The notes below the pieces were generated by a model. It did not search any database, had not been told where the DNA came from, and saw only the letters and a program-made list of their open reading frames with translations. Below, in pieces: positions 44,981-56,700 of a stretch of DNA of 64,000 nucleotides. How positions within the stretch are numbered: the stretch's first letter is position 1; each line of letters opens with the position of its first letter. Both the position numbers and the translations under genes were made by a program. Source of the DNA: Dioscorea cayenensis subsp. rotundata (Eukaryota > Streptophyta > Magnoliopsida > Dioscoreales > Dioscoreaceae); assembly GCF_009730915.1 (NCBI RefSeq), contig NC_052479.1, positions 2,790,001 to 2,854,000 of the forward strand, given 5' to 3'.

Positions 44981-45790
44981 AATTGAATAAAGTGTTACCT
45001 TATCTTCTTATCAACCGTCGGATGAATTTCATTTGCATCAACACCGTTGGATTTAAATTCAGCGTATCAAACCCTATCTTATCACACTTTCCAATATCAG
45101 AAGATAAGCAATTTGAATAATGTGACACTTCCCAATGCCAAAAGATAACAATAATTGAATAATGTGTCACATTATTTTCTTACCAACCATCAGATGGATT
45201 TCATTTGCATCAACACCGTTGGATTTGAATCCATCCTATCAAACCCTATCTTATCACACTTCCCAATACCAAAAGATAAGCAATTTGAATAATGTGACAC
45301 TTCTCAATATCAAAAGATAACAATAATTGAATAATGTGTCACCTTATCTTCTTAGCAACCTTCGGATGGATTTCATCTACATCAACACAGTTGGATTTGA
45401 ATTCATCCTATTAAACCCTATCTTATCACACTTCCCAATGCCAAAAGATAAGTAATTTGAATTATGTGACACTTCCCAATACCAAAATATAACAATAATT
45501 GAATAATATGCCACCTTATCTTCTTATCAATCGTCAGATGGATTTCATCTACATCAACACCGTTGTATTTGAATTCATTCTATCAAATCCTATCTCATCA
45601 CACTTCCCAATGTCAGAAGATAAGCAATTTAACTAATGTGACACTTCCCAATGCCAAAAGATAACAATAATTGAATAATGTGCCACCTTATCTTCTTACC
45701 AATCATCGGATAGATTTCATCTACATCAACACCGTTGGATTTGAATGCATCCTATCAAACCCTATCTTATCAAATCCTTTCTTATAAATT
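44981..45790. repeat. 172-bp tandem repeats, about 4.7 copies
   Basis: The anchor aattgaataa recurs at 44981, 45153, 45325, 45497 and 45669, spacing exactly 172 each time. Each unit holds ttatcttctta, accgttggattt, atcaaaccctatcttatcac and two versions of a ttcccaatgccaaaagataa motif, so there is also a half-unit sub-structure. It occupies the shared 5' region of the two divergent Harbinger genes. Confidence 0.95.
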
Positions 45791-45840
45791 GACCATTTTA
45801 TTATTCTTTTCATTCATAGAGCTCATAAACATATACTCAA

Positions 45841-47119
45841 AATGAATTACAACATTGGAGGAGCTTCGAATACTAAAAATAACAATTGTTATCATCATCT
45901 TATGGATGTATGATCTCTTTTTCAGTGGAAGAGGATGCAATACATTGTGTTATTTAAAATAATAACATGATATTAAAGTTAACCCTAAGTCATCTGAACA
46001 ACTTTCGCTTCCATGGTGGCTCTATTCCAGGCCATGTTGTTATCAATTGTAACCTTGAAGTAGCAGGTGGAATGATTACTTTTTGGAGAATCCATGATAT
46101 AATGCTGAAAATAGTTTGCTAAAGATATTGGATGTCACGAAGTCTTTTTCTTCGCATTGTTGAGGTAGTTACGGACCATGATAGTTACTTCCAACAACAC
46201 TGTGGTGGTCGTGGTTGAGTTGGGTTATCTACTTTACAAAAAATTATTGCTGCTTTTCGAATGTTAGCATATGGTTTACCTGATGATGCTACAAATGAAT
46301 ATATCAAAATCGTTGAATCAACTGCAATTGAAAGCTTCACAATATTTTGTTGAGCCATCATAGAGATTTTCACTGAGCAATATCTTAGATCACTTTATGT
46401 TAATGATATTGTAAGACTCTTATACATTGGAGAACAATGTGGGTTTCCAGGAATCTTAGGAAGTTTGGACTGTATGCATTGGAAGTTAAAAAATTGTCTC
46501 ACATCATGGGCTGGACAATATAGAGGAAGATATGACACGCTTATTTTGGTATGCCATACACCAACAATGACATAAGTGTTTTGAAGTCTCCTAATTTGCT
46601 CTCCAACCTAGCACAAGGTAATGCTCTTCCTACACATTACGCCATTCAAGAAAATGAGTAGCATATGAGATATTATTTAGCTGATAACATATATCCAAAA
46701 TTGTCTACTATTGTATGAACTATTCATGACCATGAACTCTAAAGAAAAAATATTTTGCAATGAGACAAGAAGCATGCCAAAAAGACGTCGAGAGAGCATT
46801 TGGTGTTCTACAATCTCGTTTTGCAATTGTGGCAGGACTAGCACAGTTTTGGAGGAAAAATGTCTTACACGACATAATGACTGCATGCATTATTATGCAC
46901 AACATGATAGTTGAGGATGAACGAGATCTTAATGCACCAATCGTGAATGTAAGCGAAGTGGTGACTTCAGTAGTTGAATTGGTAGAAGATGAAGATGCTC
47001 GATTTGAACAATTTCTTGGTCATTACAGAAGAATTAAGGACAAAGTCACTCATGTTGCACTTTACAATGCATTGATTGAACATTTATGGCTGCATTATGC
47101 AAATAACGAAGATAATTAA
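45841..47119 (+). pseudogene. PIF/Harbinger transposase (DDE_Tnp_4 / HARBI1-like)
   Basis: Begins MNYNIGGAS near 45841. Harbinger blocks in order: SRSLFLRIVEVVTDHDSYFQ, LQKIIAAFRMLAYGLPDD, IEIFTEQYLRSL, GFPGILGSLDCMHWKLKNCL (first catalytic Asp), NNDISVLKSPNLLSNLAQGN (second Asp region), YYLADNIYPKLS, and DVERAFGVLQSRFAIVAGLA (catalytic Glu), then IIMHNMIVEDERD to the stop at 47119. Several in-frame stops, frame changes near 46560 and 46755, and a small deletion that removes the block normally lying between the first two catalytic regions show that it is dead. The last 119 codons (46760-47119) remain open. Confidence 0.9.
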
Positions 47120-47313
47120 AAACTATGTGCTACTTTAGTCTCCAATAATGTGTTGCTTTTACTGATGATGCTTATTTGTATGTTATGTTTTTATTAAGTA
47201 ATTAATGTAATCTTTATATTTGTATTTATATTTTTTTTATCAATCAGATTTTATTTTATATTTAATAAATATTTATAATAAACATAAAAATTAAAATCAT
47301 ATTTTAAATAGTA

Positions 47314-47571
47314 CTCCCTCCGTTCCTTTTTATCTGCCGTGAATAACCGAATTTTACATACCAAGAAAATTGGTTATTTCACATAATTTAATAAAAAATT
47401 AGTTATGTTTCCAAAATTACCCCTAATTTATATCTTCACATTTTTCTCTCATATTAAATTTCAAGAAGATAATTGAATAGAATGTTAGGGTAATTTTGGA
47501 CAAAAAATAATAAATACTCTTGATGTTCAAAAATGACAGATAAAAACACAGATAAAAAGGAACAGAGGGAG
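47314..47571. mobile_element. Stowaway MITE nested in the Harbinger element
   Basis: Ends CTCCCTCCGTTCCTTTTTAT and its near-perfect inverse complement; TA duplications at 47312-47313 and 47572-47573; 258 bp. The CTCCCTCCGT terminus and TA target are diagnostic of Stowaway (Tc1/mariner-derived) MITEs. Confidence 0.95.
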
Positions 47572-47864
47572 TATAATATTTAAATTCAATGGTTAAAAGT
47601 GAAAAAAATTTAAAGATGATTAAATTTGTTAATAGTATGAATATATAAATTGTGAAATGAGAATAATATTTTTAGAATATTTTATTTTAGAGTTAAAAAT
47701 AGAGATGATAGTTAGAAAAACTTTTATTGTAGAAGTTGTATTTTTTAGTACTACCAAATATAGAGTTTTGGGTTGGAGATAGCTTTATTAGCATTAAAAA
47801 AAAGTTTTTCGTATGGCATATGGGGTGATGAGAGTTCATATTCTCATCAAATGAATTAACTTAT

Positions 47865-48260
47865 GGGGCCATTTGGTTCGTGGTTATGACATATTACCAC
47901 GTAACAAGATTACCATGGTAATATGAGTGAAAATGTTATATGGTTGGAAATATTGTGGTAATTTAATATAACCATGTTTGGTTGAGAACTCTTATTACCG
48001 GGAATAGTTCATTACCGTGTTTGGTTGTCATAGTAATCAATTTGTTAAAATATAAAAAGTTATAAGATTACCATGGTAATCCAAGATAGACACCAAATTT
48101 GGTGGTGATAGGATTATCACTTTCTTGGTAATATTTATAAGTTGGTAATGTGATATTATCATCCACATTATCACCGTTGTAATGCCAAACGTGGTAATAT
48201 TTTCAGATTACTACGTAACACATGGTAATCTTTCTATATTACTGCGAACCAAACGGCCCC
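47865..48260. mobile_element. MITE with GGGGCC(A/G)TTTGGTTCG ends
   Basis: 396 bp. Left end GGGGCCATTTGGTTCG, right end its inverse complement with one change. Both ends border a 3-bp tat. The interior is rich in paired ggtaat/attacc motifs, so it folds back extensively. Tourist-like by terminus and 3-bp duplication, though the duplication is not the usual TTA/TAA. Confidence 0.8.
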
Positions 48261-48749
48261 TATAAGTGATATCATATCTCACACTCAAACGTCATAGAGA
48301 CAGAGTCCTTTTCAAAATAAATAAATAAATAAATAAATAAAGGCAACAACATTTCAAATAATTAAAGAGTTGTTCAATGGACCATTTAATTCTCACAAGT
48401 CCTAATCTCAAGCTAAAATTAAGTTCTAGTGCAGCACACGCATTCCCACTGTATTTTATTCTCATTACTTGATTTTCCAAGTGGGTTTAGTCATGATATC
48501 TAAATCAATGTACTAAAAGTCTAGCTCAATGAAAACTAAACTTAATGGTTGATACTTGCACAAGTTATCTCAACGTGGCGCTGCTACTAATGCAAAAATA
48601 AAATTGCATAAATATCTGTTATTTATGGAATTTATTTCATAAATTTATTTTATCATTATTGGAATATATATACTTGGTAGTTAGATATATTTGGTGAGCC
48701 GATTAATATTTTTGATGTTCTACCTATTGAATAATATTATTATTAAATA

Positions 48750-49041
48750 CTCTCTCCGTTTCTAAATACATATCGTTTAAAGATGTTACACAAGGATAGT
48801 ATTAAATTATTTAAATTTTAACATAAAAAATAACAAAATTATTAAATTGTCCCTTTTTTGAAACCATGTATTTTACTTAGAACTATAAATATTACTCTCT
48901 TCATTTATATAACTTAGGAAATTGAAGATGGGTAAAATTGAAAAAAAAATATATATATATATATTGTCTTGATACTATAAAAAGACAACTATTTTGGAAT
49001 AATTTTTTTAAAAAATAACATGTATTTTGGAATAGAGGGAG
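48750..49041. mobile_element. Second Stowaway-like MITE, diverged
   Basis: Left CTCTCTCCGTTTCTAAATAC, right inverse complement CTCCCTCTATTCCAAAATAC; TA at 48748-48749 and 49042-49043; 292 bp. An internal ttactctcttcatttatata near 48893 resembles another end, hinting at a nested or rearranged copy. Confidence 0.8.
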
Positions 49042-49974
49042 TAACATTCTATGCTTAGTAATAAAAAATTAATAATATATATGTGGATGTCCTTTTAATA
49101 AATATAAACTATTATTTGATAAACCAATAGTATTCATTTTCGGAAATACTGGAGAGCTGAATGGGTAAGTTTTTGATTTTCAAAATAAATTCTTTAGTAA
49201 ATCACTTAACCATGTTTATTTTTAAGTCAAGACTGCTTGATGAGTGATATATTATGTAATCTTTATTTATTTATTAATCATAGAGCTTATCCAATATACA
49301 AACTATCTTAAATAATAATCTATTAACCATAGTCTTATCAAACATATCTAACTACCGACTAAATTCTAGGATGTATTACTTAAAATTTAACATTTTATTT
49401 ATATAGTTTGAATGTGATGTTTTTGGACTTGTTTCACATGCTTTCAATGGGAAAAGGTTTTGTTTGGAAAACGAAATGTCATTGAAAATGCTCCCTTCGG
49501 GAAATGACATTTGAACATGACCATGAAGACATAGTGCTATTGCAAAAGTTTATGTGGGGTTTTGTTTTGAAAAGGAAATGAAAACGTTTGGGTAATCCAA
49601 TTGAGATTAATAATCATTAATATAAAAATTATAAGTTTCTCTCTTTTAAAACTATTATTAGGAAGTTGAGATCATTAAGGATGACATTATTTTGTTGTTA
49701 TTCCCTACAAACTATTTTTTTATTTGTGTTTAGTTATTCAACAGATTAAAAGAATATCTACTTATAATTAATTAAGATACTAAAATTATTTTTCAAATTT
49801 CTTATTTCTAGTTATTATGTTCCATGATGTTCCTTATTCTTTTTGTTTTTTTAGTATAAAAAAATATACCAATTATATTAATTGCATATTAATTTTGTTA
49901 TTATATTTTAAAATTATTCCAGATTAATCAGAAAAAAAATTCTTATTATATTTTGCCAATGTTGTGGAACTTAA

Positions 49975-50045
49975 CCTTGGCTAGTGAAGCTAGAGGTCAT
50001 AAGTCTAGGGTTCAATCAGGGTTAACTTGGAGCACAACTGGGTTA
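49975..50045 (+). repeat. Possible tRNA-derived SINE head
   Basis: ttggctagtgaagc resembles an RNA polymerase III A box and agggttcaatc a B box, spaced about as in tRNA-derived SINEs. There is no cloverleaf and no anticodon arm that I can fold, so it is not a tRNA gene. The 3' end is undefined. Confidence 0.3.
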
Positions 50046-51232
50046 ATAACAAGATATAAAAAATATATTCAATATGACATAAAACATAATTATAATAATA
50101 TAAAAAACATAATTGGTTAAATTTAATAACTCCATATTATACCTACATATCAATTAAAATAAAATAGTTAAAATACATAATAAAAAAAATCACAATTACA
50201 AAAGTATTTAAATATAAATTAAGAGTTAATTTTTGACCCTTAGGGTCCGTTTGATTTGGGCATAATCACAAAGAATACAATATAGTACAAATACCTAAGT
50301 ACAACACAAATAATTGTATTGTTCTTTATTTGATATTAAGTGAACATCACAAAAAATTTTGTACTGTTTTCTATTTGATTTACATAAGTATTGCATTAAA
50401 AATTATAAAATTATTATAATACCTTTTGTATAATATTTTGTTGTTTTGGAAAAAAATTTAACAGAACAAAATATTTTGAAATTTTTGCTATTTTTAATAG
50501 TCATCACTTAAGTTTTTATAATTTGTAAAATTATTAGGGTATAATTATATTTTTTTAATATCTAAAATACAATTATTGAGGTATAATTATATATTTTTTA
50601 ATTTCTATAATGAAATAATTAATAATTTTTTACTAAATATAATTTTTTATTTTGGGTTGAGGTCTGGTGTTGTAATTTTTAATTTTAACTAAGGAAAAAA
50701 TTGTCTTTTGGTTGTGTTGTGCCACACATAAAAAGTTGTACTGGAAGCAAAATAAAGGGGGTGCTCATATAAAAAATTATAAATTTTTTTTTTGAAGTTT
50801 TTTCAATTCAAAAAAATATAATTAGATTAGTTGAATGACATATTTATTAGTAGTTTTAGGCGATCCAGGTTGTTACACAATACATTTATAATTTTTTATG
50901 AAAGACAAAATAAAAAATTAAGGGGCCAAACAATAATTTTTTATAAATATTTTCTAAAAAAAATATATTTATAAGTTATATCCTAACTAATAAAAATTAC
51001 AGGTTTAACCTTTGTATAATTTTTTATTCTATATAAACTAATTTGTAATAAATGAAGGCTAAACAAAAAAATTTTTGAAAAAAAAAATCTTTTATATCAT
51101 ATGAACCAATTTATAAAATTTTTAAATAATAAATATTAATTTTGTTCCAAACACTATTTTTTTAAACTATCGGTATTCATTTATAAAAAATTAATATTTT
51201 TAGAAAATTAAAAATAAAAATCCAATAATTTT

Positions 51233-51246
51233 TTAATATATATATG

Positions 51247-51299
<53 letters not shown>
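51233..51299. repeat. Compound TA / GA microsatellite
   Basis: About 38 bp of TA repeats run straight into about 29 bp of GA repeats. Confidence 0.95.
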
Positions 51300-51301
<2 letters not shown>

Positions 51302-52552
51302 GCTTCCAAGTTCCAACTTTTTCCCTAAGTCCCTCTAATATATATACAAACATATATAAAGTATACCTCCCTTTCTTTATTTGTTTCTGACTGTATTCAA
51401 TCAACTTCTTGTGCTGTACTTTAAGTCTATTTACGAAGTAAATAAAAGAGAAAAGAGTTTGTGATGTACTGTTTCTCTCTTTTTTTTTTATGTATCAAAC
51501 ACACTCTTAGACTCGGCCAATTCATATAATTTTTTTTTTTGTCAAATTGGGCGGGTTGCGAGGTGTTTGCTGAGTTTTATTAAAGCTAGTTCATAGGTAA
51601 TGACCGGACTAATCTCATGGTTTATTTCTGATTTCTGGTCAAATTAGTCCACTAGTTCAAATATGTCTACATTAGTTTTTATGATATACACGGAACGGAA
51701 TTGATAATTTATGTCAATGCATGGCAAACAATGCCGTTGAATATTTTTTTTTAAATATTAATATGATGATTTGACAGCCATGAGGTCATAATTTTTTTTT
51801 CCTTAAAAATCAATTTATATCCCCAAAGTTTCAAATTCCAGGCTGATGCCATCAGAGTAATTAAAGTTTTCAATTAAGCATACCATGTCATTGTATTTAC
51901 ATGGGTAAATATACCTCAATTGATTAACACTTTTACAATACAAAGAAATTATACTTAATATTTAAAAATTAAAAAAAAATTAAAATAAATAAACCAAGAG
52001 ATAACTTTAAAAACTCAATTAATTTAAGTACAACACTACAACTTGTCTGGAAGATGAAATAAGGAATGTAACAAAAATTCCAAGTGCTTTTTTTTTAAAA
52101 TTTTTTATTTTCACATATCTAAATAAAATACTAATAAATAATACTTAATAATAATAGTTGATTTTTTTTAATGAGAAAACATACTTAAATAAGACATGAA
52201 AACTCAACATGGAAATTAAAAAAGAATTCAAAATTTTCAAGTCAAAATGTTGTACCTTAAGATATCATCAAACCAAATTAATAATTAAACTAATGGCTTT
52301 GAATTAAACATAATAATTATGATATTAATGATTGATTAATCAAACATTAGCAGCAACTTTTGGCAACCAAAAGCTCAAGTTGTTTGTCGCTAACATCCAA
52401 ATTACCATAAAGCCCTCATCTTGACATTATAATAGTAATACCAACTAGACCAGTTATATCCAAGACAAGCTAAGGGTAGTTATGGAATTTTGCACTCCCT
52501 TGTTCCCGCGTGTTTGGTAGTATAAGCCCGGGAGCCCAACCATTCCCTTGTG

Positions 52553-52554
<2 letters not shown>

Positions 52555-52591
<37 letters not shown>

Positions 52592-53701
52592 AGGGTTTGA
52601 TCAAGGTATGGATCTTGAATTCTTGTTTGGGTTAATGTTTGTTGAGGATTTTGGCTTTTTTAGCTTTATTTTTAGTGCTTTTTAAATAGAATTTATGGTT
52701 TTATTGATGGTTTTTCGATTGGTGAATGGTTTTATATAGGTTGTGCGTTTTAATGATTGGTTTGTTGATGGATTTTGTGATTTTATTTTGGGAATGGTGG
52801 TGTTTGTTATTGGCGGTTGAAGGAAACTGGAGATTTTGATTTTGACCACTGCGATTGATTTCTAGGGTGATTTCAGAGGTTGTATTTTTTTTTTTATTTT
52901 TTTTTTGAGGTGTTATTGTTGATGGATTAAGGGTTTTTTTTAAAAAAAAAATTAAATTCCTCAAGGAAAGTGGAGATTTTGAGTGTTCTAATTGATTATA
53001 GGGTGATTCAGTGAGAACTCTGCTTGCTCTGGAAATAAAATTTGGTTTTTTTTTTTGGCAGTTGTGGTCAATTGATTTCTCTGATTTTTGTATTAGAGCT
53101 AGATTTCTTTAGCTGATGATTGGGCATTAGGTCTTTTATTTTTTGTTTCTTTTTTGGTTGGGTGTGAGTGTGTGGTGGGGTGGTGGGGGTGGGGGTGGTG
53201 GTGGTGGGAGAGGAAAAAGGCTTCTAATTTCGTAGAGTTTGTAGGTTTGTGGCTTCATTCTCTTTGAGGGCTGACATTTGTGGTTTTAAAAAAGTGTTTC
53301 GTGACAGTCAACGTGAGAAAATAAGTTTGGCCAGCTCCTGCAACTTTGTGGTCATCCCGTGGGTGTTAAACTACCAACTTTGACTTTTAGAGTTTCATGC
53401 AAGTGGAATGCACAATTGTCTTGAGTTCCTGAGATTAAGCTTGCTACTCCTCAAAGATTTGAAGCCTAACTAATGGATTAATTGTTATTATTTGTGGCCT
53501 GGTAGCTTATCTGCAACAAATCTTATCTTGAGAACTCTGACATCGTGCATGAGTTTGATCCTGATATATATAGGATGAAGTGACATTATTTTTTTTTTTT
53601 CCTTTCTTTCAAGTTTTTAACTTAAATGATTGTTTTATGTTGGGGAAAAAGGCTTCATCTTGGTGGGTGAATTTTCATTTCTAGTTAAATTATGATTTCA
53701 G
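52555..53701 (+). promoter_or_regulatory. Leader of the LRR receptor kinase gene: GA tract, telo-box, leader intron
   Basis: A 35-bp GA tract (52555-52589) runs into a telo-box (tagggttt, 52591-52598) and then AAG followed by GTATGG, a good splice donor at about 52605. The matching acceptor is tttcag at 53700-53701, just before the start codon, giving a leader intron of about 1.1 kb. GA tracts are common in plant core promoters and leaders. Structure inferred from splice signals and the lack of coding frames. Confidence 0.55.
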
Positions 53702-53719
53702 ATTTTGGATTTTGTTATC

Positions 53720-56700
53720 ATGATGATTGGAGCAAGACTTCTACTATCTGTGGTTGCTTTGGCAATTTCATGTCCTCCTCTTGTTTGGTCTTCTACAGCA
53801 CAGAGTACAGACCCATCAGAAGGTTGGTTGCTGAATAGTGCTCACTGATTTGCTGCATCTGTGCTAACTGAGTTTGCAATGCTTATTTGAAATTCTAATA
53901 AATAATCTGTGATAGATGAGATAAAAATTTTATTCCATACTTGGTGAAGAATCATATGGCGAAAAATTAGAAATAGGCTTCTAATAGAACTAGCAACACT
54001 GTAAGAATGTGGAATTGCTGAAGATTTTAATTGAACTAAGCAGTGCTTCATGCATAATAGTTTGTATTGAGTTTTGAGATCATATTAATGTTTATGATAC
54101 TTCTTTTTTCCGAAATCTATAATGCCTTGTAGCAACAACGATTGAAGTAAATAAACCATGTGGAAAAGCTGATGGCATGCATGTCTTGTTATTTATGGCT
54201 ATACAGTTCCTTTGAAAATGAGAATGATTGGCTTATCTTAATGTGCAGTTAAGGCATTAAGGGCTATCAAAAGCAATCTGGTTGATCCTTTCAGTAATCT
54301 TAATAGTTGGAATAGTGGCGATCCATGTACATCAAATTGGACAGGAATAATCTGCCAATCTACTACAAATGATGGATATCTTCATGTACATGAACTGTAT
54401 GATCCATTATATTTATTTACTTCTTGTTAGATTTATCACACTTGATGCCATGAACATTTCTTATACTTAGGCATAATTAAAAAAGTTAGATGCAAGATTT
54501 CTGGCTTTCCTTTTTGAAAATGATGTCAGAAATTCATGGTGACCTTGGCTATTTAATGTATTTGGTCAGTGCTTTGCTAAGTTAGTTTTTTTTAAGAATC
54601 CAAAATGTTAAGTTTGCGGCTTATAACTTTTGAAAGTATAAAAAAAAAATAATTCCTCCAAGTATATGGACAGAAAGTTCTCTTTTTCCAAACATTCATT
54701 GCATGAATTGTGGTCAAACACATAAAAGAGACATTTGAAGTTCTGAATTACTTTATTTATGTTGCAGAGCTTCATGCACACTTTTTTGTAATATATCTTC
54801 TGAATTTTCTTCTATAAGCTTAATGTATCCCTCTATGGATATATGTTATAGGAATACTAGCAAAAATGTGATTTGTGATGCTGTTACTTAACCTTCATCC
54901 ATGAAGTTCATATTTAATTTCTCTTCTTGTTTTATTCCATTTATGATTATGTTGCTGTGGTCCCATCTTCAAAACATAAAGTAATAATAACTATGTTGTA
55001 TTTTTTAACATATGGCTAAGATTTTTCATCAAGAGACTTAAGATTGTTATGAGACATAGGTGTAAATTGTCTTTTTTTGAATGCCTGTGTCAGCTTTGTA
55101 ATAGGGTTGTGATTTGCAGGCTGGTTTACGACAGAGTATTGATGTATTGAATCATAAATGTGTATAATATTGATGTATTAAATCGTATATGTTTATACAG
55201 TATTTTTCTTCATTACATTGTCCTGGAAATTCATGAAGTTTTTTCACTAATATCATGGGCTTGCATTTGAAGGTTGCTGCTTAATTCTAATCTCTCTGGA
55301 ACTTTGGCGCCTGAGGTTGGTCTCCTGTCTCGATTGGAGATAATGTGAGTAATAACTTTTTCTCATTTATGTCTTAGAAGGCATTGGCTAATTAGAACTT
55401 TTATTTTTCCATGCTGTTGGTACTAGATCATTGATGCAGCGAGATCTTAGATTTCCGTAATTATTTTTCAAATGTCATCTTGCAGCCTATAACATTCTTC
55501 TTCTTCTTCTTCTTCTTCTTCTTCTTCTTCTTCTTCTTCTTCTTCTTCTTTTTGTAGGGATTTTATGTGGAACAACATAAGTGGAAGCATTCCAAAGGAG
55601 ATTGGGAATATTACTTCCTTGAAACTTCTGTGAGTGGATAGCACTATGCCCTTAAATTAATTTGTTTTAACATAACAACTGCTTTAATATGTCATGCATA
55701 ACCATGCATAACTGCTTTCATAATTTTTTTAGCGGCTAAATCCCATTTTGTGCGTGCCATTTTGGCCTTACCATTTTTATTGATTGCTATGTAAGCCCGC
55801 CTTGAATTTTAAGCCATTGTTTTGTGCTTTCAATTCCTTGATTTCCACTAAGATTATTTCTGTGCATATGGGATGAAATTCGACATGAATGAGAACTTCT
55901 CTTTTGTAGTTTAACCAATCATGAAGATACTTCAAAATCTTTCATTGTGAAATATCAACTACTTTGTAAGATCCTAAGATGCTGAGTTTTTGTGGCTATT
56001 AAACATTTGAATTTCCTTATTATTCTCTCAAGAAGTGTGTTCACTGTTCCATATTCATTTGGATTTTATCTTGGTAATATATCAGAGAGTTATGATATAC
56101 AGTCAATCTACTTCCTCTTGCTGAAGAATGTCATATTGATGATGCAATTAGAATTTCACCAATTAAGCAGGCATATGATATTTTACCACTAGTGCTGTGG
56201 TTGAAAATAATTTGAGGATTTTATGATGTTTTTCAAGTTCTTTGAAGTTGTGCGCACGCGCGCGTGTGTGGTGGAGGGTGGTGGGGATGGGCATTGTTGA
56301 TGATTATGAGGATCAGATGAAAACAAATAGGTCCAACTGCATCAGTAGGTGAAATATCTCCATCTTTATGAGGCACAAGTGATTGTGAAAATAAAGGTGG
56401 ATTTGGTGATGGGAGGGGTTGTCATGTTTTTGTCATGATGTGTCTAAAGCAGTACGAATCATGTTTATCACAACCTATGTGTGATTGAAGAAATTTAATA
56501 TAGACCATATGATGGCATCAGCTTTATCTGATTTTGATATTGGACCAAAAGTTTCCTTTTTCCTTGAGAAAGAGGATATATTTGCTTAATTCGTATTTGT
56601 TGTGTTGCCTAATTAGCAAGCTTTGATCAGCATTTTACATCCTGGGTAGCCAATTTTTGTTGAGCTCCAAGTATATTTTTAATTTGATATCATCATTATG

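Larger units (their letters stand above)
43477..47784. mobile_element. PIF/Harbinger DNA transposon, decayed
   Basis: A 4,308-bp element flanked by TTA (43474-43476 and 47785-47787). The left end is GGGCATCTTCAACC; the right end, read inward, is AGCTATCTCCAACC, a diverged terminal inverted repeat of the common Harbinger form. It holds the two genes expected for the superfamily, arranged divergently: a Myb/SANT-like ORF1 (minus) and a DDE transposase (plus). Between them is an array of 172-bp tandem repeats. A Stowaway MITE (47314-47571) has inserted near the right end. Both genes carry stops, so the element is defective. Confidence 0.9.
49044..52554. other. AT-rich intergenic DNA upstream of the receptor kinase gene
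   Basis: No supported gene. Contents: a tRNA-derived SINE-like stretch (about 49975-50045), a lone agggtccgtttgatttggg motif at 50242 that looks like a MITE end without a visible partner, and a joined TA/GA microsatellite (51233-51299). The rest is A/T-rich with stops throughout. Confidence 0.55.

Noticed and set aside
44981..45790. CRISPR-like or satellite array
   Set aside because: Tandem contiguous 172-bp units without spacers, inside a plant DNA transposon.
49975..50045. tRNA gene
   Set aside because: A- and B-box-like strings only; no cloverleaf or anticodon stem that folds.
50242..50262. agggtccgtttgatttggg as a MITE end
   Set aside because: No matching right end seen in the following 800 bp.
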